Assembly: GCA_012295275.1 (NCBI GenBank)
Contig: CM022676.1
Span: 12,597,660 to 12,661,659 of the forward strand
Source of the DNA: Chrysomallon squamiferum
Taxonomy: Eukaryota; Mollusca; Gastropoda; Neomphalida; Peltospiridae
Direction: 5' to 3'
Length of the DNA: 64,000 nt
This document shows positions 23,345-35,572 of the stretch, in pieces. Under the pieces are notes generated by a model. The model did no database searches and had not been told where the DNA came from. It was given only the letters and a program-made list of their open reading frames with translations. Each line of letters starts with the position of its first letter. Position 1 is the first letter of the stretch. The position numbers and the translations under genes are program-made.

Positions 23345-24367
23345 TAGAGCATAAGATGACTTACAGAAACTGGTAAAATAAAACATTTTTTCTTTTTGAC
23401 ATGTGAAATGTCTTCTTGCATTATTAACCAGAACAACAATACTATTACTACTACTGTTACTACTACTACTACTACTACTATAAGAAAGAAAGAAAGAAAG
23501 AAAGAAAGAAAAGAAAAAATAATAAGGAAAACAAAATTGAAAAATGAAAATAATAAAATAATTTGTCCTCTCTTGCTTAACTAATCGGAAACGACGGATA
23601 ACTGTTGTAATTATAATTTTCTTTGTTGTTACAAACTGTCATGTCATTTTGTTATATCATCTTTTTTGTTTGTCTGGAAATAATGTTATACCAAGATCAT
23701 GGTCTGTTTGTGTTATGAATGCATTGGTCGTTTTCTTTATTTTTTATTTTTTATTATTACCATACCATTCGAAATGCGTCTTATTCGATACAGGGAAGTT
23801 CTTTTATTTCTTTGTTTTTGAAGCAATAAAAAATATATAAAAATGGTTTTGTTATTGATTTAGGTGGATTTAGGGACACAAACATGTCTTTATGTTATAC
23901 GCAACACTTCTGTTAAGTCATGTAGTTTCAACAGAGAGAGATGCTATTGTAAAATATGACCCACAAAATTAGTTATAGTATTATTATTAATGGATTATAC
24001 TCCACACTCTATTGACAAGTTTTTATTCATACTGAATTGCGTTATTTGAAGTAATTGTTATACAGAATACAGCAGTAATACTGTATGCTGGGCGTAGTCT
24101 CTTACTTTTCACTACTATTGAACCATATAACGTGCAGCAGTCAGTGCTTGAAGCTTTTCTGTCCAACATTTTAAAAAACCTTCAGTTTGCAATTATACTC
24201 ATTTGACATTAAACTCACTGGAACACTTTAATACTGGTGGGGCGGTAACATAGGTGGAGGGGAGTTGCTGTATCTTCCATATGATCTCCACTAGCACCCA
24301 ACATAATTTCCACTTTTAATTTTAATACACTAATTACTTTTGTTAACCGTTCGTCTGCACAACTGCA

Positions 24368-24400
<33 letters not shown>

Positions 24401-24460
24401 GTCTGTCTATACATACTTATGAAGAAACCAATGCACACGCAAACATAAACAAACACACAT
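23345..24460 (+). repeat. Segmental duplication, copy 2 (left part)
   Basis: Second copy of 20548-21790 in direct orientation, about 2.8 kb further on. The divergence is clear but moderate by eye, with small insertions such as GTGGATTTAGGGACACAAAC at about 23860. Confidence 0.85.
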
Positions 24461-24600
24461 ATGCATGTATGCACACATATACAAACATACACGTACATGC
24501 GTATAAATGCACATGTATTTAGATATATTATATATGCATATAAAAAATACATAGAAATACACGCGCACACAGAAACACACCACCACGATTTAAATGTCAG

Positions 24601-24722
24601 CCCCTCCTATCAGAAATGATGGAACTGCCGCTGTTAGAGACTCGTACAAGGAAAATTATTGTAATGTTGTTCCTGGTTATACAATCACCGAGGCTGTTAC
24701 AGTGAATATGACAAAGCAGTAA
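24601..24722 (+). other. Candidate terminal exon or exon relic, phase 1
   Basis: After TTTAAATGTCAG, 122 nt are open in phase 1 and end in TAA. The reading contains APPIRNDGTAAV, SYKENYCNVVPGYTITEAV and TVNMTKQ. Phase 1 entry and a single Cys followed by alternating hydrophobic residues are what an Ig fragment of this locus would look like, but there is no canonical Cys-Trp-Cys pattern and no neighbouring exon. It lies in the segment present only in duplication copy 2. Confidence 0.25.
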
Positions 24723-24773
24723 TTGTCAGCGTTTTATTTTTAGTTCAGTTTTTACTTCCTTTTTCTTTTTGTA

Positions 24774-24777
<4 letters not shown>

Positions 24778-24860
<83 letters not shown>

Positions 24861-24877
24861 ACACACACACACACAAT
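24778..24877 (+). repeat. (CT)n then (CA)n microsatellite
   Basis: About 78 bp of CT followed by a short CA run. Confidence 0.97.
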
Positions 24878-24879
24878 TA

Positions 24880-25280
24880 ACTGTTCTTTAAAACATAAAC
24901 ATAAACAGCTGCACTGATGTCTGTATTTTTCATCTGTGACAACCTTCATGAAATCAATAGCATGCACTTTGTGTAGAAAGCTGTGATGAATACGTACACT
25001 CAGCCTGAAACTCGTATGTCAGTGTGACTCGTTGTTACCTGGACAAACTCAAACATTCATGAAAAATGTAACACTCCTTTCTTTCAGTTGTGATCTTGAC
25101 TGAATGCATGAACAACACACAAAGGAGAAACAGGGATCTGGAGTTAACAGAATAAAATGTAGCAACACCGAGTTGAAAAAAACAACAAAAAAACATCTAA
25201 ACAAATTTAACTCGTTTTTAAATGAAACTGATACTACTTCATTATTAACTTCTATTGACAAAATTCACATAAATTGAAAA

Positions 25281-25311
<31 letters not shown>

Positions 25312-26639
25312 AGTAAAAATACATTTATGTTTCATAATACAAATAAAGCCAGATTGTGATCAATAAAGTGACTCATTAATCCCCTAATTTCCATGGCAAC
25401 AAATACTGAATGAAACTGAGGACAGCTGTTAACATAGCTGTCATGTTACAGAGAGCAGTGAGTAATAATACTGCTTGTCAGACTGCGTACAGGAAAAAAC
25501 ATTGTGAAATATGAAACTCAGAGAAAAAAATCAGCAGAAAAACCTTCACTAGAGTTGAAAAGAAGTTACATAATAGAAACATTAAACTGTTAGCTAGTTA
25601 TTTTTTGTCAACTGAAGACTGTACCTGATTTTACAGGCTCAAATAAAATTAACTGTTCTTAACACACGCACACACACACACACACACACACCTTTTTAAT
25701 AAGAAAAGAAAAAAGATATATATCTTTAACAAAATTTATTGTGAAAACAGGTTTACATATGTAAGTACTGTAGCAGTCATTTAACTAATAACCAAATCAC
25801 AGGTATAATAGGACTATAAAGATATAATATGGCACATATTTTAACAACAGAGACAGTGGAATCGGGAAATGAACCCAATTCTTACTTTAAAGTTCACGTT
25901 TGCTTTTATGTATTCATAAAATACTTTAATAAATTCTGAAATTAAAATATTGTACAACATATACAAACAATTTTTGTAAATACATTCGCATTATGTAAAT
26001 AAATACCATTACATAATATATGTGTTTCCATGGTCTCTGTTAGAATATTATACATATAAACAATTCTAAAAAATGTAATAAATACTGTTATAGTAAAAAT
26101 GAATTGAATCATCATGAATCAGTTTTATATTTGAAAGAAATAATAAATTTAAAACTGATGTGAAACCTATTTTAAAAGAGAATTAGATACAAAAACTGCC
26201 TCAATTTAATATTTATATAAAATAGAACAATATAAAATGAAATTACAGATTTTAGATTATGACTGGTAATGAATTTAAAAAATTTCAAAAGAAATGAGGT
26301 TTGTAAGAAAAATAAATGAAACAAAATGTAATTTATATTTAACATTTAATATTTAACATGATTTCAGTGTAAACGTTTGTATGTAAATTTCAAAAATATA
26401 AAAATAGTAATACACATATAATCTTCATATCCAGTATAAAAAAAAAATGAAAATCTAAATTATATAAATTATTATAACATGTAAACAGAAAAACCCCAAA
26501 TAATAAGTAAAAAAAGAAAAATTATAATAACCAACAAAAAACAGGAACCACAACAAAAACATCACTAACTATTTTAGTGAAAACAATAGACACAATGTCA
26601 GTAAAAACTTTAAAAACAACATTTAAAAAGAAATATTAT

Positions 26640-26675
<36 letters not shown>

Positions 26676-28418
26676 TTTCTAAACATGACAGATATTTTTT
26701 AGATTTGTATGTATTTTACTTTTTAATGTAATCAAGAAATGTAAATTAATTTCTAAATTTCAGCAATACCTAAATTTGTTAAAAATCAGAAAAATGTGTT
26801 CTAGAAATGTAACATAACACAAAAGTGGTAACATTCTAAATGTGTAATTTTTGTCTAGACTTGCTTTAAGTTCTAAATGTGAATAATGTGTTACAGAAAT
26901 GTGTAACAAACTCTAGTACAATTAAAATATTCGACATTTATGTAATGTTCACAAATCTGTGAAGGAAAAATAGCACATAATACAAATGCTGATGAACTTC
27001 TAACAAACTTAGATTACTAATATTATGTAACTGTTAAAACAAGTATAAACGGAGTATTGACAACATTAAAATGTGTAAATATGTGTGCATAATAATTTAG
27101 TTAGGAAAGGTGTACGTATTTAAAAAACTTCTGTCTATTTTATTTCTGAATTAACTACACATAAACACTGTGTCATGTAAAATAGATGGGTAATGTATCA
27201 CAGATGAGTAGCAATGCACATGCATCCATGTAAACCATACACACACACATATAAACACACGTATTTAGTTACTCTCTCTCTCTCATTCTGTCTCATCTCT
27301 CTCTCTCTCTCTCTCTCTCTGACACACACACACACACACACAGGAGAATCAAGTAGATTTAACCTTACACTGACAAAGTGAACATAAAATTGTTTTAAAT
27401 GTTGTTCTCTGGTTTCAGAAATTTTAGAGGCTATTTTTCCAAAGATGCACACACTTGAAGAAGAAATAATTAATATAAAATAGTTTTCACTTGAATTATA
27501 AATCTGTAAAATTGTGATATTTAATAAAACGATTTTTTTTTTTAAATCTTAAATTTAGCATTCAATAATTTAAATGTTATAATTTCTTTTTCTTTTTAAA
27601 ATCAGTACTGTAATTTGTAAAAATTGTAAAATTCAAGTTGCCTCATGTAGAGTTAAGACAGACAAGTAGGTGATATAAAGATAAAGACATTCTGTGCAGG
27701 AGGTGACCACAGGTCAAACACGAGAATGACAGCAGAGACAAAGATTAGAAACTTGACACAGTCTCTTGTGTTCTACTTCTCAGATAACACAACTCTGCTT
27801 AACATGAACAGTGAACTTTGACCTGTGTTGTTTAACCCACACAGCTTAGATTTAATCTCTGCCCAGATAACCAACAACTGCAGATATTAAACTGGTGACA
27901 TTATAGTACTTTAGATAGTATTAGAAAAATTAAATAAAATAAAAATGTATTAGTAACTTCTGAGGTAATTATAAAAACATTAAAAAAAAAAAATGTCCAG
28001 GTAGCAGAAAAAAATAAAAAGTAAAAAATGATAACTGACAAGAGTCAGCTTTGTTTTGCATCATCAGTACATCAAATCTGTTTTTCATTACTCAAAACTA
28101 ACTGACAAAAATGACGATTGATTTGACAGATAGGACATTTTAACTTATAGTTTTGTTTAAGATGACAATCATTTTTTTTTTTAAATTTAATTTTCATTTA
28201 GTATTAACATTTTAACAGGAATATTGCTTCCAGTCAACAAAGTAAATTACAAGCCTTGGTTGCCTTAACAACATGATTTTACTGAGAAATCAAAATAAAA
28301 TATCTTTTAAAATTTATAATATTAATCTATTTGCTAATTGAAAATAAGTTTAAAAGACTGATGTTGATCGGACATTTTTAAAGTTTCTGATATTCTGTTG
28401 CGTCTGGTTCATTAGATT
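24880..28418. other. No supported gene
   Basis: AT-rich DNA with AAAT (25280-25312), AAT (26640-26675) and CT/CA (27270-27340) runs, and the right part of duplication copy 2 (26735-27060). A stretch at 27650-27890 is less AT-rich and lies downstream of the gene D stop, so it might be part of a long 3' UTR; nothing coding was found in it. Confidence 0.4.
26735..27060 (+). repeat. Segmental duplication, copy 2 (right part)
   Basis: Second copy of 21855-22115 in the same orientation. It contains a short extra internal stretch (TAAAAATCAGAAAAATGTG) absent from copy 1. Confidence 0.85.
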
Positions 28419-28424
28419 TTTATT
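28419..28424 (-). other. Possible polyadenylation signal of gene D
   Basis: AATAAA on the minus strand about 70 nt after the gene D stop codon. Confidence 0.4.
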
Positions 28425-28492
28425 CTCTCTAGTTATCATCATTTCCTTCTTCTGAATCCTCTCCCTTTTCCCTGTGATCCTCCTCCTTTTTT

Positions 28493-28836
28493 TTATTTCT
28501 TTTTCTTTGGTTTTTCAGTTTCTGTTTCAGTCATTTCAAGTGGTGCCAGCCTGCCTGGTGTTCTCATCACATCATCCTGTGCTTCGTTGTTCACGTCTGT
28601 GTCAATCTGCGATGCACTGGTCACTGTGGGTGACTTGTTACCACTGGGTGCAGGAAGTGGACGAGGCATTTTACCCTCATCACCAGAAACATTGCCGGAG
28701 TCTGGAGGAAGTTGGCGAGATGTGTTGACTGTTGTTGTAGCTGTTGGTGGCACAGACTGAGGTGATTTCTTTTCATCCTTGGTGATAACAGTTTCTGCCT
28801 GACCTTCAGGTGCTGGACGCTTCTTTCCTTCTGAAG
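28493..28836 (-). CDS. Gene D exon 6: cytoplasmic tail and stop
   Basis: The acceptor region reads TTGTCATTTCAGAG. Splicing after the second AG continues the gene D frame (phase 1) for 113 residues to TAA. The tail is hydrophilic and low in hydrophobics: SEGKKRPAPEGQAETVI near its start, many Pro/Thr/Ser residues, LPPDSGNVSGDEGKM in the middle, and TETETEKPKKKK at the end. There is no tyrosine, so no ITAM or ITIM. It may act through Ser/Thr phosphorylation or basic contacts with the membrane. The tandem AG|AG acceptor could also be used 2 nt earlier, which gives a different 71-residue tail ending at 28621. Confidence 0.72.
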
Positions 28837-28894
28837 CTCTGAAATGACAAAACAATCGCAAAACATTCACAAACAAAAGAAAGACAAAATAATG

Positions 28895-29135
28895 TGTATC
28901 TATGTGTGTATGTGCACATGTGCTTGTGTGTGTATGTGTGTGTTTGGTTTGTCTCTATGTTAGTGTCTGGTCTGCCTGTCTCTGTGTGTGTTTATGTGTC
29001 CGTGTGTACGTCTGTGCACGTGTGTGTATGTGTTTGGTTTGTCTGTATCTGTGTACGCGTCTGGGCTGTCTGTCTGTGTCTGTGTGTGTTTGTGTGTGTG
29101 TGTGTCTGTGTGTTTGTGTGTGTGATTTATACATT
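28895..29135 (+). repeat. Degenerate (TG)n-rich tract
   Basis: Imperfect TG/TCTG repeats over about 240 bp in gene D intron 5. Long ORFs on both strands are Cys-Val or His-Thr repeats without coding meaning. Confidence 0.9.
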
Positions 29136-29575
29136 TTGTCACACACTTACACATTTAATGTTCCACTTGAGGGTTTCCGAATAACTGAAAATTGTAAAAT
29201 GAAAAGGATTACAAAATTCTAATATTTAAAATATTTAAAAATAAATTAAATTAAACAATAACTTAAATTTATAAGGCTGTTTTTTTTTCTCTTTTTAAAT
29301 TTTTGTTATATGTTTTTTAAAATGATCAAACCAAAGCAATTTAAACAAAGCAGATCAACTTACCATCACAAACTATAATTAAATTGTTTTTTTAAACAAA
29401 ATCGTGAATGACTAATACAAAGTAATCAAAGCAGATGAGGCAGGGTGTATAAATATGAAATATTTGACTTATGCAAGTGTCAGTATTATAGACATGATGT
29501 GTAATACAAAAAGGTAACATTTATAATACAAGCAAGTGTAATGTCTGTAACTGATAATTATTAAAGCAGTGTAGG

Positions 29576-29955
29576 ACTGTCAGTTAGAAATGTACTCAAT
29601 TGTAACACTGTATATAACTGTCAGAAATGAACAACATTGTAACACAATGTATGACTGTCAGAAATGTACAACATTGTAAAACAGTATATGACTGTCAGAA
29701 ATATACAACATTGTAACACAGTATATAACTATCAGAAATGAACAACATTGTAACACAATGTATGACTGTCAGAAATGTACAACATTGTAACACAGTATAT
29801 GACTGTCAGAAATGTACAGCATTGTAACACAGTATATGACTCAGTTAGAAATGTACAACATTGTAACACAGTATGTGACTGTCAGAAATGAACAACATTG
29901 TAACACAGTATGTGACTGTCAGAAATGTATAACACTGTAACACTGTGAATGACTG
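29576..29955 (+). repeat. 37-bp minisatellite, about ten units
   Basis: Tandem units of ACTGTCAGAAATGTACAACA followed by TTGTAACACAGTATATG, with point differences (TATATG, TATGTG, AATGTATG variants) and one unit lengthened by AG. Located in gene D intron 5. Confidence 0.95.
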
Positions 29956-30680
29956 TTTAACATTGTTATTGTCAGTTACACACCAAACATGAAAACATTT
30001 AAAAAAAAAAAAAAATATTTTACAAATTTACTTTGGAGAGATTACTTCACACACCAAGACATTAAACAGATAAAAACACATGCACCATTATAATATATAG
30101 ATATGTTATTGAATGAACACTAGTGTAAAATTAATGCTGATTAGGAAATATAGCATTATAAACAAAAATGATTATTTGTCCAAAAGAAATTATATGTTAA
30201 GACAGCTAATAATTTGAGACAGTTGTGTATGATATACAAAATGGTATAAAATACATAGAGAAATGAATTGTTACTCACAATCATTACTTCACAATTAATT
30301 ATTAATATTTTTCTAATGTGAAAAATGTCTTAATGTTAGACTCATAATTTATTTAAATTTTCGATCTTTTCAATTCTCTAATAAACTGTTTTCAACATTC
30401 TTAATGTTTAATTTGTTAAATTATTATTTAATATAAATGTGTAAAATTCTAACATATCACTTGTATAATAAACAAATTAACTACTTCACTCATGAAAACT
30501 TGTTTAATTTGAAATGTTTATATTATCTAATACAATTCAAAGATTTTAATTTATCAGGACATTTACAACTTTAATTTTTTTTTTTTTTTAAAGAATTTTA
30601 TAAATGAACAAACAAAAACATTAAAAGAAAAACAAATGGATTTCCATCCCAAAACTATAATAATACATTGTGATCATGTA

Positions 30681-30795
30681 AGCTTTTTTATTTATTTATT
30701 TAATTATTTATTTATTTATGTTCTTGTTTTCTTTTTAAATTTTATTTTAAAAAAAAGAACATAAATAAATAAATAATTAAATAAATTCAAAAGCT
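30681..30795. repeat. Large hairpin: inverted repeat with arms of about 40-45 bp
   Basis: Left arm 30681-30725 starts AGCTTTTTTATTTATTTATT and ends TTATGTTCT; right arm 30756-30795 is its near-perfect reverse complement (AGAACATAAATAAATAAATA to AAAAGCT), with a loop of about 30 nt. Its specific ends show it is more than chance pairing of AAAT runs. It lies in gene D intron 5. Confidence 0.85.
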
Positions 30796-31903
30796 GATAA
30801 TGTTTAGGAAAAGTACTGTTTTGTATATAAATGTAAGAACTATCAAGATTATTCAGACATTGTATTTCAAAGTATCTCTGCCTCAGTTACCATACATCTT
30901 CTATAATTAAAACTTTCAAATTTGAAACTGACTACTCAAAAATCTGTTTCCTTTCTTGTCACAGTTATCCTCTTTATATATATTCATTTCAATTTTGAAG
31001 ATTTATGAATTTTAAAAAGTATTTTATTATGTTTTGTTTGTTGTTTTTTTCACAGTTTTAGATTGAAGCAGGCTGAGTCTTATTATGTTGTAGTTGAGTT
31101 TTATTTCACTCTTGTTCACTCTTCTTTACAAATCCCGCTAATGGCAAGATCTTCTGTATGTGATCTGAAGATAACATTTCATTTTCAAACAAAAAGTACT
31201 CTACACAAGTATCTCTGCTAATCACTACATTTTCTTACACTAAAGGCAAAGTGATTGATGAAAAAACAGTAAGGTCCTAGTGCTCAGTGAAAGTACTACA
31301 ACCATCCTTTATGAATTCAGTTCCAGTCTAAGTATAAAATTATCAAAAATTGATTTATTTTCATTAAATGTCTTCAGTCATTTTCTTTTATTCACCAAAA
31401 ATAAAGAGTAAAATAAAGATGAAATTACTAAAAAAAAAAGACAAAAAGTTATTAATTGCAGAACTTATTATTATTATTACAATTATTATTATAAAGAATG
31501 GTTTCTAATATATGTCTAAGAAGGTGCAAATAAAGCAGAAAAAGCATTAACAAAACAATAATTTAAAAAAAGAAGCTCAATTTAAAATATAAAAACAAAA
31601 ATCTACACCCATACTTAAAACTTTGTCTCAAGATTAACACACATTTAGATTAAAATATCTTGAAAAGGATAAATACAAATTATAAAAAGTATTAATATTC
31701 ATTTTATTTTGCATTTAAAAAATGACATTTAATATTTCATATTTCATCATCATTATTATTATAATATTTCATTCTTTTTATTCATTTATTTTCTTGTCAA
31801 ACTGAAGAAACAGCTTAAAGAAGATTTTGTTTCTTTTCAATTAACGTTATGTTGAACATGTAAAGTTTGCATCTAAAGCTTGGATCAGTGGTAAACCACC
31901 TAC

Positions 31904-32005
31904 CTTTCAGTAACAGTACCACAATGACAACCACTGTTCCACACAGCAGAGACAAAGCACAGAAAACTGCCCCTGCCACATAAACATCACTTTTACATGA
32001 ACTGC
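31904..32005 (-). CDS. Gene D exon 5: third hydrophobic segment
   Basis: The acceptor is GATTTCAG and the donor CTGAAAG|GTAGGT. The 102 nt are phase 1 at both ends. It encodes SSCKSDVYVAGAVFCALSLL followed by CGTVVVIVVLLLK: a short polar loop with Cys, then a helix of about 24 residues and a terminal Lys. If the Ig domain is outside, three helices place the following tail in the cytoplasm. The clean coding of one membrane helix per phase-1 exon is unusual and is shared by exons 3, 4 and 5. Confidence 0.82.
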
Positions 32006-32059
32006 CTGAAATCAACACAATTATAAAATCAGTAACGCTTTTTGTATTAACTAGCACAG

Positions 32060-32505
32060 TCATGATATTAAACTAGAACTGTAATACAAATGTGTTACAG
32101 TTTAAATAATCTAGAGCTGTGATATTCAAATACAACTGTTACACTGTGTAAATAAACTACAACTCTGATATTCAAATACAGCTCTGTTACACTGTTTAAA
32201 TTAACTAGAACTGTTATATTCAAATACAAATATGTTAACCTGCTTAAATTAATTAGAACTGTGATATTCAAATACAACTGTTACACTGTTTAAATAAACT
32301 ACAACTCTGATATTCAAATACAGCTCTGTTACACTGTTTAAATTAACTAGAACTGTTATATTCAAATACAAATATGTTAAACTTTAAATTAACTAGAACT
32401 GTGATATTCAAATACAACTGTTACACTGTTTAAATTAACTAGAACTGTGACATTTAAATACAAATTTGTTAAATTTTAAATTAACTAGAACTATGATATT
32501 CAAAC
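32060..32505 (+). repeat. Higher-order tandem repeat, 142-bp period
   Basis: Units of about 47 bp (AACTAGAACTGTGATATTCA plus AATACAACTGTTACACTGTTTAAATT-type text, with variants) are arranged in triplets. The triplet starting at 32134 is repeated from 32276, giving a 142-bp period with variants A, B and C in the same order. It fills gene D intron 4. Confidence 0.9.
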
Positions 32506-32615
32506 CAGAAACCATTCACTGTGAAATATTATTGTGGAATTGATAAGGACAGACATTCTAACATTTAGTTCAAACCTAATCTGCAGTATAGGTAAGGCAA
32601 TATGCATTTACTTAC

Positions 32616-32714
32616 ATGTATGTTCGATACTAAGACAGCCCACAGAAATCAGCCCAAGAACAATTTGTATGAAACCAAAAACCACAAGGACAATCCATCG
32701 AGGTTTAAAATCTT
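32616..32714 (-). CDS. Gene D exon 4: second hydrophobic segment
   Basis: The acceptor is ATCTGTTTCAG and the donor ACAT|GTAAGT. The 99 nt are phase 1 at both ends. It encodes KDFKPRWIVLVVFGFIQIVL then GLISVGCLSIEHT: a basic lead (KPRW) and one helix. The F-G-x-I-Q-I-V-L-G-L-x-S-V pattern recalls the first transmembrane helix of MS4A/CD20-type four-helix proteins, in which a GxxQI(V/L)xG motif is common. The resemblance is by eye only. It follows the first helix after a loop of just a few residues. Confidence 0.8.
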
Positions 32715-32835
32715 CTGAAACAGATATAAAATGTGTACACCTCTAATATATCATTGTTTAGTTATTTCACTTCTATATTAAATAGTTTATCTCCAAAAGA
32801 CTTAAAACAAAAATAATAAATAAATAAATAAATAA

Positions 32836-32867
<32 letters not shown>

Positions 32868-33031
32868 AAATTAAATTTGATTTACTGATATTGTATTTTC
32901 AAGTAGTTTTAAAGGCGGCCAAACCTATATTATGTATGTTACATAAAATAAAAAAATAAAAAACTGTCTTAATAAAACTGGTTTGTAACCAGTTACTTGG
33001 CTTTATGAAATGTTTTTAAAATTATACTTAC

Positions 33032-33133
33032 TCAGGACAGTCAGACACAGAATTAAGTAGACAACTTCAACAACCATCCAGACAGCCTGCACCCCACACA
33101 GAGCCACTGTGCAGTCACAAACACAGACAACAG
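33032..33133 (-). CDS. Gene D exon 3: first hydrophobic segment
   Basis: The acceptor is GTTTTATTTTCAG and the donor GTCCTGA|GTAAGT. The 102 nt are phase 1 at both ends. It encodes VVCVCDCTVALCGVQAVWMV followed by VEVVYLILCLTVLS: a cysteine-rich start (C-x-C-x-C) leading into a helix of about 25 residues that contains one Glu. The acidic residue in the membrane could pair with a partner subunit or with another helix of the same protein. It is separated from the Ig exon by a 4.7-kb intron holding two transposons. Confidence 0.78.
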
Positions 33134-33599
33134 CTGAAAATAAAACATTAAAAGTTTACATCTTTAACACTTATTTTATACATTAGCAGTTACCAGATGT
33201 TAATCACATTTATGATCTTACATTAGTATTAGAGAAAACTGATCATATTATGGATTACTCTTATTTTTTAAATAGACATCTTCTTAGACGAGATACCAAG
33301 TAGAATGCTGTTAAACAAACCAGTAATTTGTACATCCTGTGAATTTCTACTCAGAATTAACTTTTAAAAATGATATACATCTAATTTCTCTCTACAATTA
33401 AATTCTAAAAAAATAAAGAAAAGATTCAAATGTTGGATGTATTTCTGTGCTGTTATAATTTACAAGACTCATGTAAAAATATTATAAACATTTTAAATGT
33501 TCTTGTTATTTAGAACACTTCAATTGAAACAATCTAATATTTGTAAGCAAACCCTATAATATGAATGTGTTTTCCATTATTGGGGTATTGTAATCTTAT

Positions 33600-34910
33600 C
33601 CCTTGCTGCTTTAGATGCCAATCTTGATGTATTCAAGTATCTTGAGATAAGACCATCTTATAATAAACATCCAACTGACAAAAAGGATTGTTAGTCACAA
33701 CACATTTTATCCCAGTCCTCCCTTAATCATCATGAGTAACTATCTGAAATCCTTTTTTATGTTTTTGATTTTACTGTGGCCTGGTTTATCAGTAGAAACT
33801 AGCTTTGTTGATTCTTAGACTATGAAGCTACTTAAATGGATTTCACTACCAGTTTCTTGACAGCTTTTGCAATTTGTTTCTGAGTTTTTTATATTTTAGA
33901 CACCTTCTTAAATATGACTGCTTCAAATGCCCAAGTTTTCAATATCTGTATCTGGATAGATCTTGTAAATACTTTCACACATATTGCATATGATTTTCCT
34001 ACTGGAGTAGGTGAAAATGCATTCTAAAAGTTGCAAGGATAGGCTAGATGCTTTTCAATTTTAATGTCTTGTACATGTTTTTCCATTTTCCATTTCAGAC
34101 ATTCTCATGAATATGCAATGTGTTTCCTTCAACATACCATATGATTCTGACTTGCCTAGCTGACAAGATCAGATTGGCAACATTGAGCATTGTCAGTTTG
34201 TTATAACATGCATTTTGTGTGTGTCCAAACGTTTGGCATCTGAAACACCATAAAGGATTTGGAACAGTACATTCAGGTAGAGATGGTCTGTTAAAGGTGA
34301 GGATCATGGTAACTAATTATTGTGATGATCTGTATTCCACTTCACAAACAATACCCTTTAGGAATAGAGATTTTCACAAATTTCATCTGCACCAACTGCA
34401 TACATTTTTGGTTTAAACTTGTTTGAGGTAGCTGTACTATACTATATAGACACAAATGTTTCATCAACCATGCTGCAACCCACCAAGGAGATCAAATAAT
34501 GGGACATATTGCAAATAACCAGCAGACACTCATGTCAGGGGTATGTAAAACAATATATCACCTGACTGATACTAGCCACGATCCAAGATTGTGTGTGTGT
34601 GTGTTTCCTGATAAATTCTAAACAAAGTATATACTCGTTACTTTTGAGCTTGGCATGACCAGATGACTGATCAGAATGAACCCTGCAACTTGAAAGCCAC
34701 GGCTTGTCCAATTCAACCATCAGAATCTTGTCATCCAGCTTCACAGATTGCACCTCATGGCCAAACAGCCACCCATATACAAAAACAGTGTTAAGGAGAA
34801 ATGAGAATTGTACTGATGAGCCATTCCCATTGTTGCCGCTGTATACCACAGTGAGCTTCAGTATATGTAGGGTTGTTTTTAAATGTTGTTTCACAATAAA
34901 TTGCCTCAAA
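33600..34910 (-). mobile_element. Jockey-like LINE ORF1 (gag) fragment, decayed
   Basis: Minus-strand text contains ILTFNRPSLPE, then VPNPLWCFRCQTFGHTQNAC at about 34200-34300. This is the gag-type CCHC knuckle region of Jockey-clade elements (usual form PNPxRCFxCQxFGHxxxxC), followed by KWKN...KTLKLK text as expected before the ORF1 end. The N-terminal part continues to about 34900 (FIVKQHLKTTLHILKL, YSGNNGNG). Stops and frame breaks make it dead. The matching ORF2 is not adjacent. It is in gene D intron 2, in the same orientation as the gene. Confidence 0.7.
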
Positions 34911-35152
34911 AATGAAATCAGAATGTTTATTTCCTAATTATCTATATTGAATGTCTAATTGTCAATCATTTATTTCACATTTTTTCTGGTGTCTGAACTG
35001 ATAATATTAAAGTACTATGAATACAGCACAGTTTGAATTAAAGATGAATTAGAAAGCATGAAATATTGTTCTGGTATATCATATCAGGCTTACATACACT
35101 GATAATCAAGTCACCTGTAGACTATTTTCTTGCATTGTCAGAAACAAACAGT

Positions 35153-35188
<36 letters not shown>

Positions 35189-35572
35189 GTAAATAAATAA
35201 ATAAATAAATAATACCAAAAAAGAAAGAAAGAAAGAATAATAACATTTTAACAATTTAAGTCATTTTTATAAACCCACATCAATAAATGATTTGATTTTC
35301 ATAACTTTTGTCAATATAAAGTTATTTGTGAAACTAATAAGACCTAATGTATTTACAAATGAATTTGCATTAAGTCGTAAAAGTGACAGCATAAATTAAT
35401 GGAAGAAAGGTGAAAATTTGGGAGGAAACATTTATTAAAATCAGATGATAATCCAACATAAAAATAATGCTATTATTTGCAGTATTTTTGTATCACCAAC
35501 CCAGTTAAGGGATATTACACCTCCTTATGTTCTAAGGCTTGGAGATATGAAAGTGTTTCTGTACAAATAATA

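Noticed and set aside
28894-29222. Overlapping Cys/Val-rich ORFs on both strands
   Set aside because: Artefacts of a degenerate TG repeat.
29576-29955. Minisatellite as a repeated exon array
   Set aside because: 37-bp units are not a multiple of three and contain TAA and TGA in several frames.
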